Source of the DNA: Abelmoschus esculentus
Taxonomy: Eukaryota > Streptophyta > Magnoliopsida > Malvales > Malvaceae
Length of the DNA stretch: 64,000 nt
Reading direction: 5' to 3'
Assembly (NCBI GenBank): GCA_035048815.1
Contig: JAUCBN010000037.1
Span: forward strand, 13,234,001-13,298,000
Below, in pieces: positions 34,040 to 46,134 of this stretch. The position numbers and the translations under genes were made by a program. Each line of letters starts with the position of its first letter. Position 1 is the stretch's first letter. The notes beneath the pieces were generated by a model, which worked only from the letters and a program-made list of their open reading frames with translations, ran no database searches and had not been told where the DNA came from.

Positions 34040-35876
34040 TGATAACTCCGCAAAAAGGTTATATTTTAGGCCATTTTACTTAAGTTATTGAGTGCCCTTA
34101 GGCTCATATAGGATCATGTAGTTGCATTTAGGGTCATAACATTGCATATAATCTTTTGGTTATGCCTTGGCATTTTCATATGGTAATAGGTGCTATCTCA
34201 CGAGAAAGGTAGTTCTTTTTAGTGGTGTTGTGCAGGGAAGCAGAAACGAAAGTTGAGGCAATTTGTCATGGCATTTGCAGAAGGATAGCAAAAGGAAAAT
34301 GCCATGGCAAAGCTAGAGAACTCCTGGGCTGAGCTAAACGACAAAGAGATATTTTGATAAGAGTGCTAGCTGGTGCTACCAAAGCCGCTCGGGACCACTA
34401 CAGCTGGCTACAACCACCTCAGTAGGGTACCACTACCATATTGCCTATATACGAGCCACCTGGGTAGGGGACCACTGTCACCTCTGCCAGTCCTGCAGAA
34501 ATGCCAGGACAAAATGAGGGCAGAAATGGACTTTTATACATCTTTTAGGGTTTTCCACCCTTTTTAAAAGACATGGTGACCTACACAAAAACAAAGGCTT
34601 TTTAGAGGAACAACCAGAAAAGAGAGACCTTTGAGGCGGCGGAAAGCTTCCACCTTTCTCCTCCAAACTCCGGCCAAGGGGACCTCCATTGATAGAGCTC
34701 GAAGGGAGTGGTGTGCTAGGCACCCGAGAGGGGCTAGCACACCAAGGCGTCCCATGGTGGTTGAAGAGCCGGCGGCAGTGCACACTGAGGGTGTCTTCTA
34801 GTCCTCCTTCCGTGCTTTATTTTGTTTATCTTTTCATGAGGATGATTGTTAGATGTTTAAGATTTATGTGGATGATTTATCTTAACATTTAGCCCCACCA
34901 TGTAACTTTGTTTCGTTGGTTGTTTTTATGGATGACTATGTTTTATTTCTATTTAATATATTGCCTACTAAGTGTTTGTATATTTGCTTTGCTCATTGTT
35001 GGTAATTATTTAAGCATTGTAATAGGCACGAGAGTGTCCCGTGTTTAGGTACATGTTAGAGCACTCGAGAGAGGCGTAACTATAGATCCTTAGATCATCC
35101 GAGAGGAGCTAAGGGAGGATCTACGTGAGCAATGGGTTCTAGACTGAAAATAGGGCCTAGTTGGATCCTAGAGCACTCGAGAGAGGCGTAGGTGAAGGCT
35201 TCAACGACTAAAAGGAGTGTGTTTTACCGATAGACTAAGGTGTTATTCGCGTGACAGGCGAGAATACCATGGCATTTTAGAATATCAGGTTCCTATGACT
35301 CGAGAGAGCGAGAACACTTTAGAAACCTCTGTCGAGTAGGTATACACCGTAGTGGATATATGTTAGGTAGGGGTAAGGGGTAGGAAACCATAGAAGCCAC
35401 CATCAGGCATTCCCGAGAGAGTTCATCAATAGAGGAGAAGTACAATATATTGTTTAAAGTGTTCCTGCATTCTGTTTTTGCCTCCGCATTTACAACTTAC
35501 TTTCATTGTTTTGCTTGTTACTCAACGATCTCTCTGCTATTCACTCACACACCACCTCCATACATTCACCTTGCCATCATCATCCATACCATTTTGCCTT
35601 GACATATTTTAGTTGCTTGCATTCTAGAATTGCCATAGCATTTTCATTTTACACCTTCACCGTACATAACCATTTTCTCTTGTTTATATCTTTACCTTTG
35701 TTTTCCTTTTTACTTTGTGACAACCCTTTTTGTCTTGGCAAATTTGACTACATGCTTTACATAGATCCTCGTGAGAACGATACTCACTCACCCTATTATT
35801 ACTTGTACGACTGTGTATACTTGCACATATATGTGTGTTCACATACATCATTTATAGCACTAAACAGAACACACCA
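34040..35876 (+). repeat. 3' LTR of element B
   Basis: A 1837-bp partner of 15355-17203, differing by scattered substitutions and small indels. Confidence 0.9.
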
Positions 35877-36190
35877 AGAATCAAGATTGAAAGTGAAGAC
35901 ATTCAAGGGAAGAGTCACTGCCGCAGCAGTGAACAGTGTCAGTGCCGCAGTAGTTATAACGGGTAGAAATGCCCAACGGCTAGTTTGGCGTAATTTTAGC
36001 CGTGGCAGTTAATGCCAACGGCTAGAAAACGACTAGTTGGATTAAAACACGGCAGTACAAGGCCAGGGCCTATATAAACACATTCTCACTTTGAATTATT
36101 CACTTTTGCATTCTTGATTTCTTACGAACTCTTTGCCTATCTCTCAAACTTCTTAACAACTGTTACAAACCTCTTTGCTTACATTTCTCC
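35877..36190 (+). promoter_or_regulatory. Element A spacer with internal TATA box
   Basis: It resumes element A after insertion B. It contains repeated AACGGCTAG words and TATATAAA at 36071-36078, 120 bp before the ATG at 36191, in the same GGCCTATATAA context as C. Confidence 0.5.
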
Positions 36191-39041
36191 ATGGCAGCAT
36201 ATAAAAGATTCGCCCCCGCCGCTATTGAAGAATGCTTCAACAAATCCTTCGTTGCACGGATATTGTGAGAAGAACAAGGCTTCCAGCACTCAGATGCGGA
36301 GAACTATGGAATCGAGAATTACTTGTTCGATAAGATAGCATATCAAGAATGGAAAATCTTTTGTTTACAGCCTGCTCAGGCCAACGCCACAATTGTGAGG
36401 GAATTTTACGCGCATGGTCCAAGAGAAGATTCACTCTATGTCCACTGCCGAGTCAGACCAGTTCAACTTGATGCTAACACCATCAATTTGTTCTATGGCC
36501 TCCAACCTGCTCGTGATGATCATGCCGCATTTCTAGAGGACATCAACAATGAGGACTATGAACTCATCAAAGATGACCTTTGCTATGATAACACACAATT
36601 GGAAACCGGATCACACAAAGGCTCTGTGGCAAGACAAAATCTCAGGCCCGAGGCAAAGTTGTGGAACACGTTCGTGAAACGCCGCCTCATCCCAACATCC
36701 CACAACAGCACGGTAGATAAGAAGAGATTGGTTCTCATCAAATCCATCATCAACAAAAGGAGTATCAATGTCGGACAGTTGATCCTACAAGAAATCTATG
36801 AATGTGGTAGGAAGGAAAGAGGGCCGTTGTACTTTCCATGTTTAATCACGGGACTTTGCACTGCTATCGGTGTCTCAATCGAGGATACAGATGAGATCAC
36901 CGTCCATAGGCGTGGATGGACAAGGGAATTCTGCCACAAAATTATGCAAATAACCAAGGCAGAACCAGTCCAAGCAACTCCTCTGTTGGGGCCCAATACA
37001 CGGCAGACATACCTGCTGCTTCCCACAGTGCTGCCACGGCAGATACTTACCAGGAGATACTCCAGCGGATGGCAGCCATGGATTTGAGACAGCAAAGGTA
37101 CATGGAGTATCAGAGGGATTTCAACAATGCCTTAGCCCAGATGATGGTCACCAACTTCCCAAACCAAGGGGTGTAGTTCCCCGACTTCCCCCCGGATATG
37201 TTTGTCACGGCCGCACCTTACACTGAAACAACTCCAGCACCAGAAGGACCGAGGTCATTCTATGCCACTGGACCATCACAGCCATTCTACTCAGTAGGCC
37301 CATGATAAGTGCTCAACACACTATCACTTTTTACACCTTTTGTTGGCATTAATCACCGAAATTACACCCACTTGAACCAATGCATGTACTCAATGTGATA
37401 TATTTAGAAGTCATGCTACTAGAGATAATACTTACAAAAAAGGCACGTTTTACTGCATTTTCATATCTGTGCAGGAGAACCAGTGCCGCAGCAGCGACAA
37501 GGCCGAGGCAGGACCTGATGCCGAGGCAGCAGCTGAGAGCCAGGAAGCAAGACTGTAGGCGACTGGAAGATAAAAATCCAAGGGACATGTCTGGACTTAA
37601 AGCCCATGGATCGGAGCTGTCTAGCATGAGGAAAAGCCCAAGACAAGGCCATGCGGGAAAACCCCCTTAGCCGAATTAAACTTGGAAATATTTTAATTAT
37701 GTACATGACTTGTTCCCTACTCCAAGTTGTATTCTACTTAGGAAAGGTTTGCCCTAGGTCTAGCTTATATAAAGACCTAGCCACCCAATGTAACATATAC
37801 GGAAAAACCTAGAGAGAAAGAGCTGACTTATAATCTTATTTTCTTTCTCTCCATCATGTTCTAAGTTTCTTTAGGGTTTAGGTGAAGGTTGTTAGTATTT
37901 GTGAGAGGAGATTGTTCTTTGTCTTTGATTCAATGCAATAAAGTTATCAAGGTTTGCTTATCCTTTGTTATTCCTTGTTCTTGCATTCAAGCCCGGGAGG
38001 GAAGTTTGTGAATAATCCATTTATCTAAGCTCGGGAGAGTTAGATTCACGAAAGGGGTAAGTACGGTGTTTCAATCGCGAAACACTAACTCGGCCTAGGG
38101 ATAGGTTAAGAGTTTCAGCGGCTGAAAGAAGTGTGAGATTGGTTGGTGAGTATAATTGGTTCTCGCCGGGAGGTATCATCAAGGACTAGTCATCAACAGC
38201 ACTCTGACTTAGGGATAAGCGGAGTCATTCAAGGACACTTTGCCGAACTTTGGTAAAGTCCAACCACGAGCAAGGGATTGCCGCGGCGGACAAGTATCGT
38301 CGCTGCCAAGGCAGTGAACTGCAGTGCCGCGGAGGTAGTGACATACGATTGCATTGAGTAGAGACAAGTCAATCAAATCCACAATACAACGCAATTGGAT
38401 CCTGACCCATCTCTCTCTATTATTAAATCTCTTTACTTTGCTTAGTTGTTTTAGTTTAGTTAAACCAATCTCAATCACTTGTGTTTTACTTTATTTCTTT
38501 CTATAGAAAAAGAAGACGAAGAAGACATATTAAGTCTACCAGTCCCTGTGGAGACGATAATCCGATAATTACTTATCACTTATTACTTTCGATGTGTCCA
38601 CTTGCACTAAACGCGCACTTTTGACACGCGACAGCCCACCTCCGCCACAAGAGCCTGTCGCGGCATCATCTTCCAGCCGAAGACCATCCAAGAGGAGAGC
38701 AGCAGGCTCTCCCGTAATCATAAGGAGTTTCTCGTCAGAGATGGACTCCTTCATGCAGCAGCCCCACTTCATTGCCGAGCCCAACACACAACCCGCCCGA
38801 GCAGATGACATGGAAGATGAAGATGCAGGTGGGATAGAAATCATGGCAACCGAAGAAATTGGGGACGAGGAGGAAGGAGAAGAAGTCAATGCCCCATTGC
38901 AAGGGACGCCACCTACAAGAATCTAGCCACCTCGAACAACCAAAATGCAGCAATCACCAGTGCAGGGATCCAAACTTAAACTGTCAGCAACAAGGCTAAG
39001 GAAACTTGTCATCCACAACAGTTCTTCGAAGTATTTTTAAT
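36191..39041 (+). pseudogene. Element A 3' ORF, interrupted by solo LTR C1
   Basis: ATG 36191 (MAAYKRFAPAAIEECFNKSF) starts the same family as C and D. One TGA (about 36266) precedes EEQGF; the domain continues through PVQLDANTINLFYGL, NTFVKRRLIPTSHNSTV and KERGPLYFPCLI. A small deletion near 36985 shifts the frame, and a stop follows at about 37174. The frame is cut at 37302 by C1, with the GCCCA duplication. The low-complexity C-terminus resumes at 38634 (PPPPQEPVAASSSSRRPSKR) and ends at about 39041 with SSSKYF. It is non-functional. Confidence 0.82.
37303..38633 (+). repeat. Solo LTR C1 (C/D family)
   Basis: A complete 1331-bp LTR, TGATAAGTGC...CGCGACA, flanked by perfect GCCCA duplications (37298-37302, 38634-38638), inside the element A 3' ORF. 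It is the product of LTR-LTR recombination after insertion. Confidence 0.93.
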
Positions 39042-39535
39042 CATTTTCATACCTATATGCTGTTTTAATTTTTTTTTATAAATCTTTATGTTTGTTTCCT
39101 GTCTTCTGCATGTATTTAAGCATTGGGGACAATGCTCAGTTCGAGTTTGGGGGTGCAGATTCACTGCCGAGGCAATCCATTGCCGCGGCCTTGTCCTGAA
39201 AGGAAGCAAATTAAATTTACGTTGAAATTTTTTCGTCTACCACCCTACTTGAATTATTGCCTATACTTTTGCACTGCTCTACATCATTATTGCCTAGTTT
39301 ATTCTCCTTGGGCTATAGAAATCTTTCTCCTCACCATGGCTAGGTCCTGTTTAGAAGGATAAACCTTAGGATGCTTAAGGACTAAAATTTAGAAGCTTGC
39401 TATAGGATTGAATCTAAAAACACTTTTGGGACTTGTTTGACTATAGGAATTCTTTTGATGAACTTAGGTGATAAAGGCTTAGATTTTTGGAATAATGACT
39501 AGAGGTGCCTATTACCGACTCTAGGACTTACACTT
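39042..39535 (+). other. Element A 3' UTR, left part, with internal polypurine module
   Basis: Stem GCATTG / GGGA / CAATGC (39120-39135) followed by GAGTTTGGGGGTG (39143-39155). Interrupted by D at CACTT (39531-39535); continues at 57951. Confidence 0.75.
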
Positions 39536-40852
39536 TGATAAGTGCTCAACTCACTATCACTTTTTACACCTTTTATGGGCATTAATCATTAAATCTACAC
39601 CCACTTGGACCAATGCATATACTTAATATGATATATTTAGAAGTGATGCTTATAAAGATGATATTCACAGAAAAGGCAAGTTTTACTGCAGTTTTACATC
39701 TGTGCAGGAAATACTATTGCTGCGGCAGCAACGTGGCCGAGGCAGGACCTAATGCCGAGGCAGCAGCTGAAAGACAAGTAGCGATATTTTAGGCGATTGG
39801 AAGAGAAAAATACAATGGACGTTTCTGGACATGCAGCACATGGATCGGAGCTGGTTAGCACGAGGAAAAGCCCAAGACAAGGCCACGCGGGAAAGCTTCT
39901 TATTTGGAATAAACTTGGAAATTTTTTATTTATGTACATGACTTGTTCCTACTCCAAGTTGTATTCTACTTAGGAAAGGTTTGCCCTAGGACAAGCCTAT
40001 ATAAGACCTAGCCGTCCAAGGGAATAGGGGAGCCGATTCTTAGAGAGTTCATCCTAAGACTCATTGTTTTCTTTCTCTCAAATTATGTTCTAATTTTTTT
40101 TAAGGTTTATGTGAAGGTTGTCGAATACTTGTGAGAGGAGATTGTACTTTGTTCTTTGTTTCAATGCAATAAAATATCAAGATTTGCTTATCTTTTTCCA
40201 TTCTTTTTCTTGCATTCAAGCTCGGGAGAGAAGTTTGTGATAATCTATTTATCTAGACTCGGGAGAGTTAGATTCACGAAAGGGATAAATACGGTATTTC
40301 AATCGCGAAATACTAACTCGGCCTAGGGATAGACTAAAAGAAGTGTGAGATTGGTTGATAATTATAATTGATTCACGCCGGGAGGTATCGTCACGGATTG
40401 ATCACCAACAGTACTTCGACTTAGGGATAAGCGGAGTCATCCAAGGACACTTTGCCGAACTTTGATAAAGTCCACCCATGAGCAAGGGATTGCCACGGCG
40501 GACAAGTATCATTGCTGCCAAGGTAGTAATCTGCAGTACTGCGGAGGCAGTGATGTACAATTGCATTGGACAGAGACAAGTCAATCAAATCCACAATACA
40601 ACATAACTGGATCTTGCCCTCTCTCTTAATCAGATCTCATCCTTTTACTTAGTTGTCTTTATTTCAAATCATTTAGTTTCATCAAAACCCAAATTACCTG
40701 CGTCTTTATTTTATTTCTTTTTACAGAGCAAGAAGACGAAGGAGACATATTAAGTAGACCAATCCCTGTGGACACAATACACGATTATATTGATCACTTT
40801 ATTACTTGCGATGTGTCCACTTGCACCAATTGCGCACTTTTGACACGTAGCA
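39536..40852 (+). repeat. 5' LTR of element D
   Basis: TGATAAGTGCTCAACTCAC ... CACGTAGCA. Same family as C, C1 and G LTRs, partner of 56617-57950. Confidence 0.9.
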
Positions 40853-40858
40853 AGTTTT

Positions 40859-40876
40859 TGGCGCCGTTGTCGGGGA
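40859..40876 (+). other. tRNA-Asp primer-binding site of D, one mismatch
   Basis: TGGCGCCGTTGTCGGGGA differs from the Asp site at one C-to-T position, consistent with decay after insertion. Confidence 0.88.
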
Positions 40877-40950
40877 TTGGTAACTAAATTTTCTTTTCTT
40901 TATTTTCTTGCTTTTTAATTTTTATTTTACTTTGTTGTTTTTCTTGTTGT

Positions 40951-42902
40951 ATGACCAGGGCCAACCCAACCAACCCTTTTTACGAGTTAGATCCAGAGAT
41001 CAAACGTACACAACAAAGGTTGAGGAGAAAAATCCAAAGAGCCATGGCAGATCATCCGACAGGACAAAACTTACCTACCGGCAATGGAGGTCTTCCGCCG
41101 CCACTAGGGTCGCGGTAGCTCACTGTCAGAGATTTCCTGGAAGAGGACTTAAATGGGTTAAACCCAGGAGTCGTTACACCGGAAATAGAAGTAGCCCACT
41201 TTGAGCTAAAACATGTCATGTTCAATATGCTCAACACTATTGGACAGTTTGGTGGGTCTATGACTGAAGATGCCAGGCAGTACCTCAAGTCATTCATGGA
41301 GATATGCAATTCCTTGAAAATCCAAGGAGTCCATGAAGATGTCTTGAGATTGAAATTATTCCCCTATTCACTGAGGGATAGGGCGAAAACTTGGTTAAAT
41401 AGCATTCCAGCAGGATCAATAGGATCTTGGAGTGAATTATGCCGAGATTTCATTACACGCTTTAATCCTACAAATTTATATGATCAAATTCGTAATGAAA
41501 TCACTTCTTTTCGATAGGCAGATGATGAACCTATGAACGAGGCATGGGAGCGCTACAGGGAGTTACTACACAAGTGTCCTTTGCATGGATTTCCCCTATG
41601 GAAACAAGTGACCATGTTCTATAATGCCACTAATGCCCCGACAAGAATGATGTTAGATGCCTCGGAAAATGGAACACTCCTTAACAAAGCACCTGAGGAA
41701 GCTATTGAGATTCTAAACAAACTCGCAAAGAATGATTTTCAATTCCCTACATCTAGGCGAGGAGGAGTAAGATGCCAAGCCACAGTGAATGAGTTAGACA
41801 CATCAAATTCAGTGGCAGCACAATTGGCCTCTCTTACCAAGATGGTGCAAAATATGCAACTACAACAAAATACCCGTGAGGTTAAGGCCATTGATTCTTT
41901 TTGCGATTTATGTGGAGGTAACCACAATTCTTCTGATTGTATGAATCAAGAATCCAACCTGTATGTTGGAAACTGTAACCGAAACAATATGATTTCCAAC
42001 ACATACAACCCCTCATGGAAGAGGCATCCAAACTTATCATGGAGTAATCCTAACAATGCCTTAAATCCAACCACCCAACCCCCAGGATTCCAACAACCAA
42101 TGCAACATCTACCGTCGCCGCAGGTCCAACAGCCAATGCTGCAGCAGCAGTCTGTAAGTTCCTTGGAAAATTCTCTGAAAGCATTCATGATGAAAACTGA
42201 GTCATATATGGCAGAGAATAGCAACTTCATCAAAAGAGCAGATGCATTCATAAATAGGACTGAGATGAGGTTGCAAAACCAAGAAGCACTAGACCACAAG
42301 GACGACTACCTAACAATACTGAAGTTGCTAAGGTAATAGGCCATGAACAGTGTAAGGTAATCACTACTAGGAGTGGTCTACAGCTGAAGGAAAAGATAGG
42401 AATTCCAGCAGTCCAAGTTCCATCAAAAGAACCAGAAAAAGAGGATTTAGATGCTGAACAAACTGATCATGATACCACTGCCCCAGCAGAGAACTCAGCA
42501 GTTCCTGAACAATCTACCGAGACAGCAACCACCCTAGTGGTGCCAGGTATTAAGTTCCAAACTAAAGAAACCCTGGATGAGATGAGACCACCACCACCCT
42601 TCCCACAAAGGTTGAAGAAGCAAAAATAGGACCATCAATTCAAGAAATTTCTTGATATTTTAAAGCAAGTCCACATCAACTTACCATTCGTAGAGGCAAT
42701 TGAACAAATGCCTAATTATGCTAAATTTTTTAAAGACATTTTGTCTAAGAGAAAAAGACTAGGTGAATTCGAAATAGTGACTGCTACCGAAGGATGCAAG
42801 GCAATGCTACACAATCGTATGCCACCAAAATTGAAGGATCCTGGATGCTTTATCATACCTTGTGCAATAGGTAATAACTATGAAGGTAAGGCCCTATGCA
42901 AC
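40951..42902 (+). pseudogene. Element D gag and protease start
   Basis: ATG 40951 (MTRANPTNPFYELDPEIKRT) opens gag: capsid region, intact CDLCGGNHNSSDC knuckle, Q-rich linker. Stops near 41115 and 41514 (CAG to TAG) and a deletion of gag tail near 42288 that changes frame. The pre-protease block (RPPPPFPQRL, IEQMPNYAKFFKDIL) follows. The frame is cut inside the protease (GKALC) by G or its LTR at 42902. Confidence 0.85.
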
Positions 42903-44240
42903 TGTTGCGTGTCAAAAGGGCGCAATTGGTACAAGTGGACACATCGCAAGTAATAAAGTGATAAGTATTATCATGTATCGTCTCCACAGGGATTGGTATA
43001 CTTAATATGCCTTCTTCGTCTTCTTGTTCTGTAAAAAGAAATAAAATAAAAACACAAGTAATTTGAGTTTGGATGAAACTAAATAAACTGAAATAAAACA
43101 ACTAAGTAAACGAATGAGAATTGATTAATAGAGAGAGGTCAGGATCCAGTTGCGTTGTATTGGTGATTTGATTGACTTTTTTCTGTCCAATGCAATTGTA
43201 TATCACTGCCACGGCAGTACTGCAGATTACTGCCTTGGCAGCGACGATACTTGTCCGCCGCGGCAATCCCTTGCTTGTGGGTGGACTTTACCAAAGTTTG
43301 GCAAAGTGTCCTTGGATGACTTCGCTTATCCCTAAGTAGAAGTACTATTGATGACTAGTCCTTGATGATACCTCTCAGCGTGAATCAATTATACTCACCA
43401 ACAAATCTCACACTTCTTTTAGCCGCTGAAACTCTTAACCTATCCCTAGGCCGAGTTAGTATTTCGCGATTGAAACACCGTACTTATCCCTTTTGTGAAT
43501 CTAACTCTCCAGAGTCTAGATAAATGGATTACTCACAAACTTCTCTCCCGAGCTTGAATATAAGAACAAAGAAGGGCAAAGGATAAGCAAACCTTGATAG
43601 TTTTATTGCATTGAAACAAAGAACAAAGTACAATCTCCTCTAAAAAATACTTAACAACCTTCACCTAAACCCTAAGAAAGCTTAGAACATAATTTGAGAG
43701 AAAGAAAACAATAAATCTTAGGGTGAACTATCTATGAATCGGCTCTCCTATTCCCTAAGACGGCTAGGTCTTATATAGGCTTGGCCTAGGGCAAACCTTT
43801 CCTAAGTAGAATACAACTTAGAGTAGGGAACAAGTCATGTACATAAATAAAATATTTCCAAGTTTATTCCAACTAAGAAGCTTTCTCGCGTGGCCTTATC
43901 TTGGGCTTTTCCTCATGCTAACCAGCTCCAATCCATGTGCTTCATGTCCAGAAACGTCCCTTGTATTTTTCTCTTCCAATCGCCTACAGTATTGCTTCCA
44001 GTCTCTCAGCTGCTGCCTCGGCATCAGGTCCTACCTCGGCCATGTTGCTGCCGCGACATTAGTTTCTCCTGCATAGATGTAAAAAAGCAGTAAAACTTGC
44101 CTTTTCTGCAAATATCATCTTTATAATCATAACTTCTAAATATATTACATTAAGTATATACTTTGGTCCGAGTGGGTGTAAGTTTAGTGATTAATGCCCA
44201 TAAAAGGTGTAAAAAGTGATAGTGAGTTGAGCACTTATCA
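42903..44240 (-). repeat. G-family LTR on the minus strand, left copy
   Basis: A complete 1338-bp LTR in reverse orientation (plus strand TGTTGCGTGTC ... GCACTTATCA). Left flank GCAAC, right flank GTGAC. It is followed by D protease sequence and not by G interior, as a solo LTR would be, although G interior starts 1.1 kb further right. Confidence 0.88.
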
Positions 44241-45320
44241 GTGACCTTGGAGCAAGCATCAACCTAATGCCCAAATCTGTTTTTCAAAAGCTTGGAAAGA
44301 GCAAAACCTAGAACAATGATGCTCCAACTTACGGATCGATCATATGTGCAACCCGAAGGCAAAATCGAGGACATATTGGTAAGAGTTGACAAATTTATTT
44401 TTCTCATTGACTTTCTTATCCTTGATTGTGAAGCAGATGATAATGCACCGATCATCTTGGGGAGACCTTTCCTTGCCACTGGACGAACACTAATTGATGT
44501 GGAAAAAGGAGAGTTGAAAATGAGGGTCAATGACCAACAAGTCAAACTCAATGCCTTCTACAATTTGAAAAGGCATGATGATGCAGAAGAGTGCAAAGTC
44601 CTTCACAGCACAAATGCAGGCACAAAGATATCCTGTTTCAACAGCCACTGCCTAGGCAGTATGCTTTTCAAGAAAATGGAAATACGTTATGGCAGAATAT
44701 TTTGCAGGAAAAGTAAGGCAGATGTGGAGGAAACCAACAGGACAACACACTGTCCAGTCAAAAAGGGTGCGGTAAAGATCAGGAAAAACAAATATGGAAA
44801 TAAAGCCAATAGCTAACACTTGAAGAGCCACTTTGGCCAGCGAGAGAGAATCACCTTGGGAGATGCATTTGCATGCACTCCACCAGTAACATGATATCTC
44901 ACCTTTCTTTTTACTATATTAGGATTAGTTTAGTTTATATTTTAATTTCTATAATTTTTGCTTTTGCTTTAATTATTTCTCTCGTTTGTGTTCAATTTTT
45001 ATTTAGGATAATAAGCAAGAATAAAGGAGAAATAGTTCATAGCAGGAATTCTGCCGGGGCAGAAAACAGTGTCAGAGCCGCAGTAGTTCCAACGGGCAGA
45101 ACAGTGTAACGGCTAGTCTACTGAGATTCCCGCCGCGACAGTAATTACAAATGGCAGTAAAAGTTTAACGGCTATAAAACGGCTAGTGGTTTAAACGGCT
45201 ACAAGGCCGAGGCCTATATAAGCAATCTCTCCCTCTTGAACTATTCACTCTTGCATTCTTGTTTTCTTTAGAATATTTGCTAATCTTGCTCTCACAATAC
45301 TCTCTGCCTACTCACAACCC
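44241..45320 (+). repeat. Duplicate of the D protease-to-leader segment
   Basis: It is a second copy of D sequence otherwise found at 53184-54090: protease motif start, IILGRPFLATGRTLID, the RERITLGDAFACTPPVT integrase tail, leader with AACGGCTAG words and internal TATA (45215-45221). It stops at CTCACAACCC (45320), where it joins element G's 3' region on the opposite strand. It retains 172 bp (45102-45273) that the right copy has lost. Confidence 0.82.
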
Positions 45321-45768
45321 AATTTCGGGCACCTCTAGCATGAAGAAGAGTAATTCCTAGAGTCGGTGATAGCCACCTCTAGCCACTTGCCCAAAAATCT
45401 AAGTCTTTATCACCTAAGTTCATTAAAAGAATTCCTATAATCCAACAAGTCCCAAAAGTGTTTAAAATTTATCTTGTAGTAAGCTTCTAAGTTTTCATCC
45501 TTAAGTATCCTAAGGTTAAACCTTCTTAACAGGACCTAATCATGGTAAGGAGAAAGATTTCTATAGCCTTAAAGAATAAACTAAGGCAATACTGTTGATA
45601 GGCAGTGCAAAAGTATGGGCAACTGATTCAAGTAAGGCGGGGAGCGTAAAAAATTAAAAAAAATCACTTAAATACTCCCTTTTTTTGGCAAGGCCTCGGC
45701 AGTAGATTGCCTCGACAGTTGATCTACACCCCCAAACTCGAACCAAGCATTGTCCTCAATGCTTTATA
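45321..45768 (-). other. Element G 3' UTR remnant with internal polypurine module
   Basis: On the minus strand: stem AAGCATTG / AGGA / CAATGCTT (45745-45764, perfect 8 bp), then GAGTTTGGGGGTG (45727-45739). Sequence then follows the C and D 3' UTRs until the GAGGTGCCCGAAATT point at 45321. Confidence 0.75.
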
Positions 45769-46012
45769 TTAGAACAGAATAATGGGCAACAAAAATATGA
45801 AAGGAAATAAGCACCATATCAAGAAACAAACAGCAAATAATATTGAATATATGAAAAATTTAAAGAGACTCCGAAGAGCTGCTTGTAACAATCTTTCTTC
45901 GAGGTCGAGTTGCTGATTGCTTGATTCTTGGTGAGGGCGATGGCTGAGCTTTTGCTTGCCGGGGCGGTTGGACTCTGGTTGGGTTGTCTTTTGCAATGGA
46001 GCGTCCGCTTCG
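45769..46012 (-). pseudogene. Element G 3' ORF, C-terminal remnant
   Basis: Only the last part of the 3' ORF remains (QPESNRPGKQKLSHRPH in a shifted frame, ending with the counterpart of the Ser-rich terminus), preceded by a junction near 46012 that joins the post-pol spacer to codons near EVDAPMQ. Compared with D about 1.4-1.5 kb is deleted, including the internal promoter and whole globular domain. Confidence 0.7.
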
Positions 46013-46134
46013 TTTATGTGCTTATTGTCAAAAACAAAATATAATCAACAAGTAAGTATTAAATATCCTAAAATAAAAGCAAAATTAAAATTATTCCTAA
46101 AAATTGCAGTAAAATAAAATGGAAGATCAAAACA

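Larger units (their letters stand above)
15355..35876 (+). mobile_element. Athila-like element B (contains C)
   Basis: It has LTRs of 1849 and 1837 bp starting TGATAACTCCGC and ending ACACACCA, a tRNA-Asp primer-binding site, gag-pol, a divergent 3' ORF and a GTTTGGGGGTG polypurine tract. Flanks GGAAT and AGAAT match at 4 of 5. It is clearly a different family from A, C, D and G: its LTR is unrelated in most of its length and its repeated word is AAATGYCAYGRCATTT, not CTGCCGAGGCAG. Confidence 0.88.

Noticed and set aside
42903..44240. An independent solo LTR insertion next to G
   Set aside because: The following D sequence is a duplicate of that right of G, and the flanks derive from the same GCGAC site, so it is G's own 3' LTR displaced by rearrangement.
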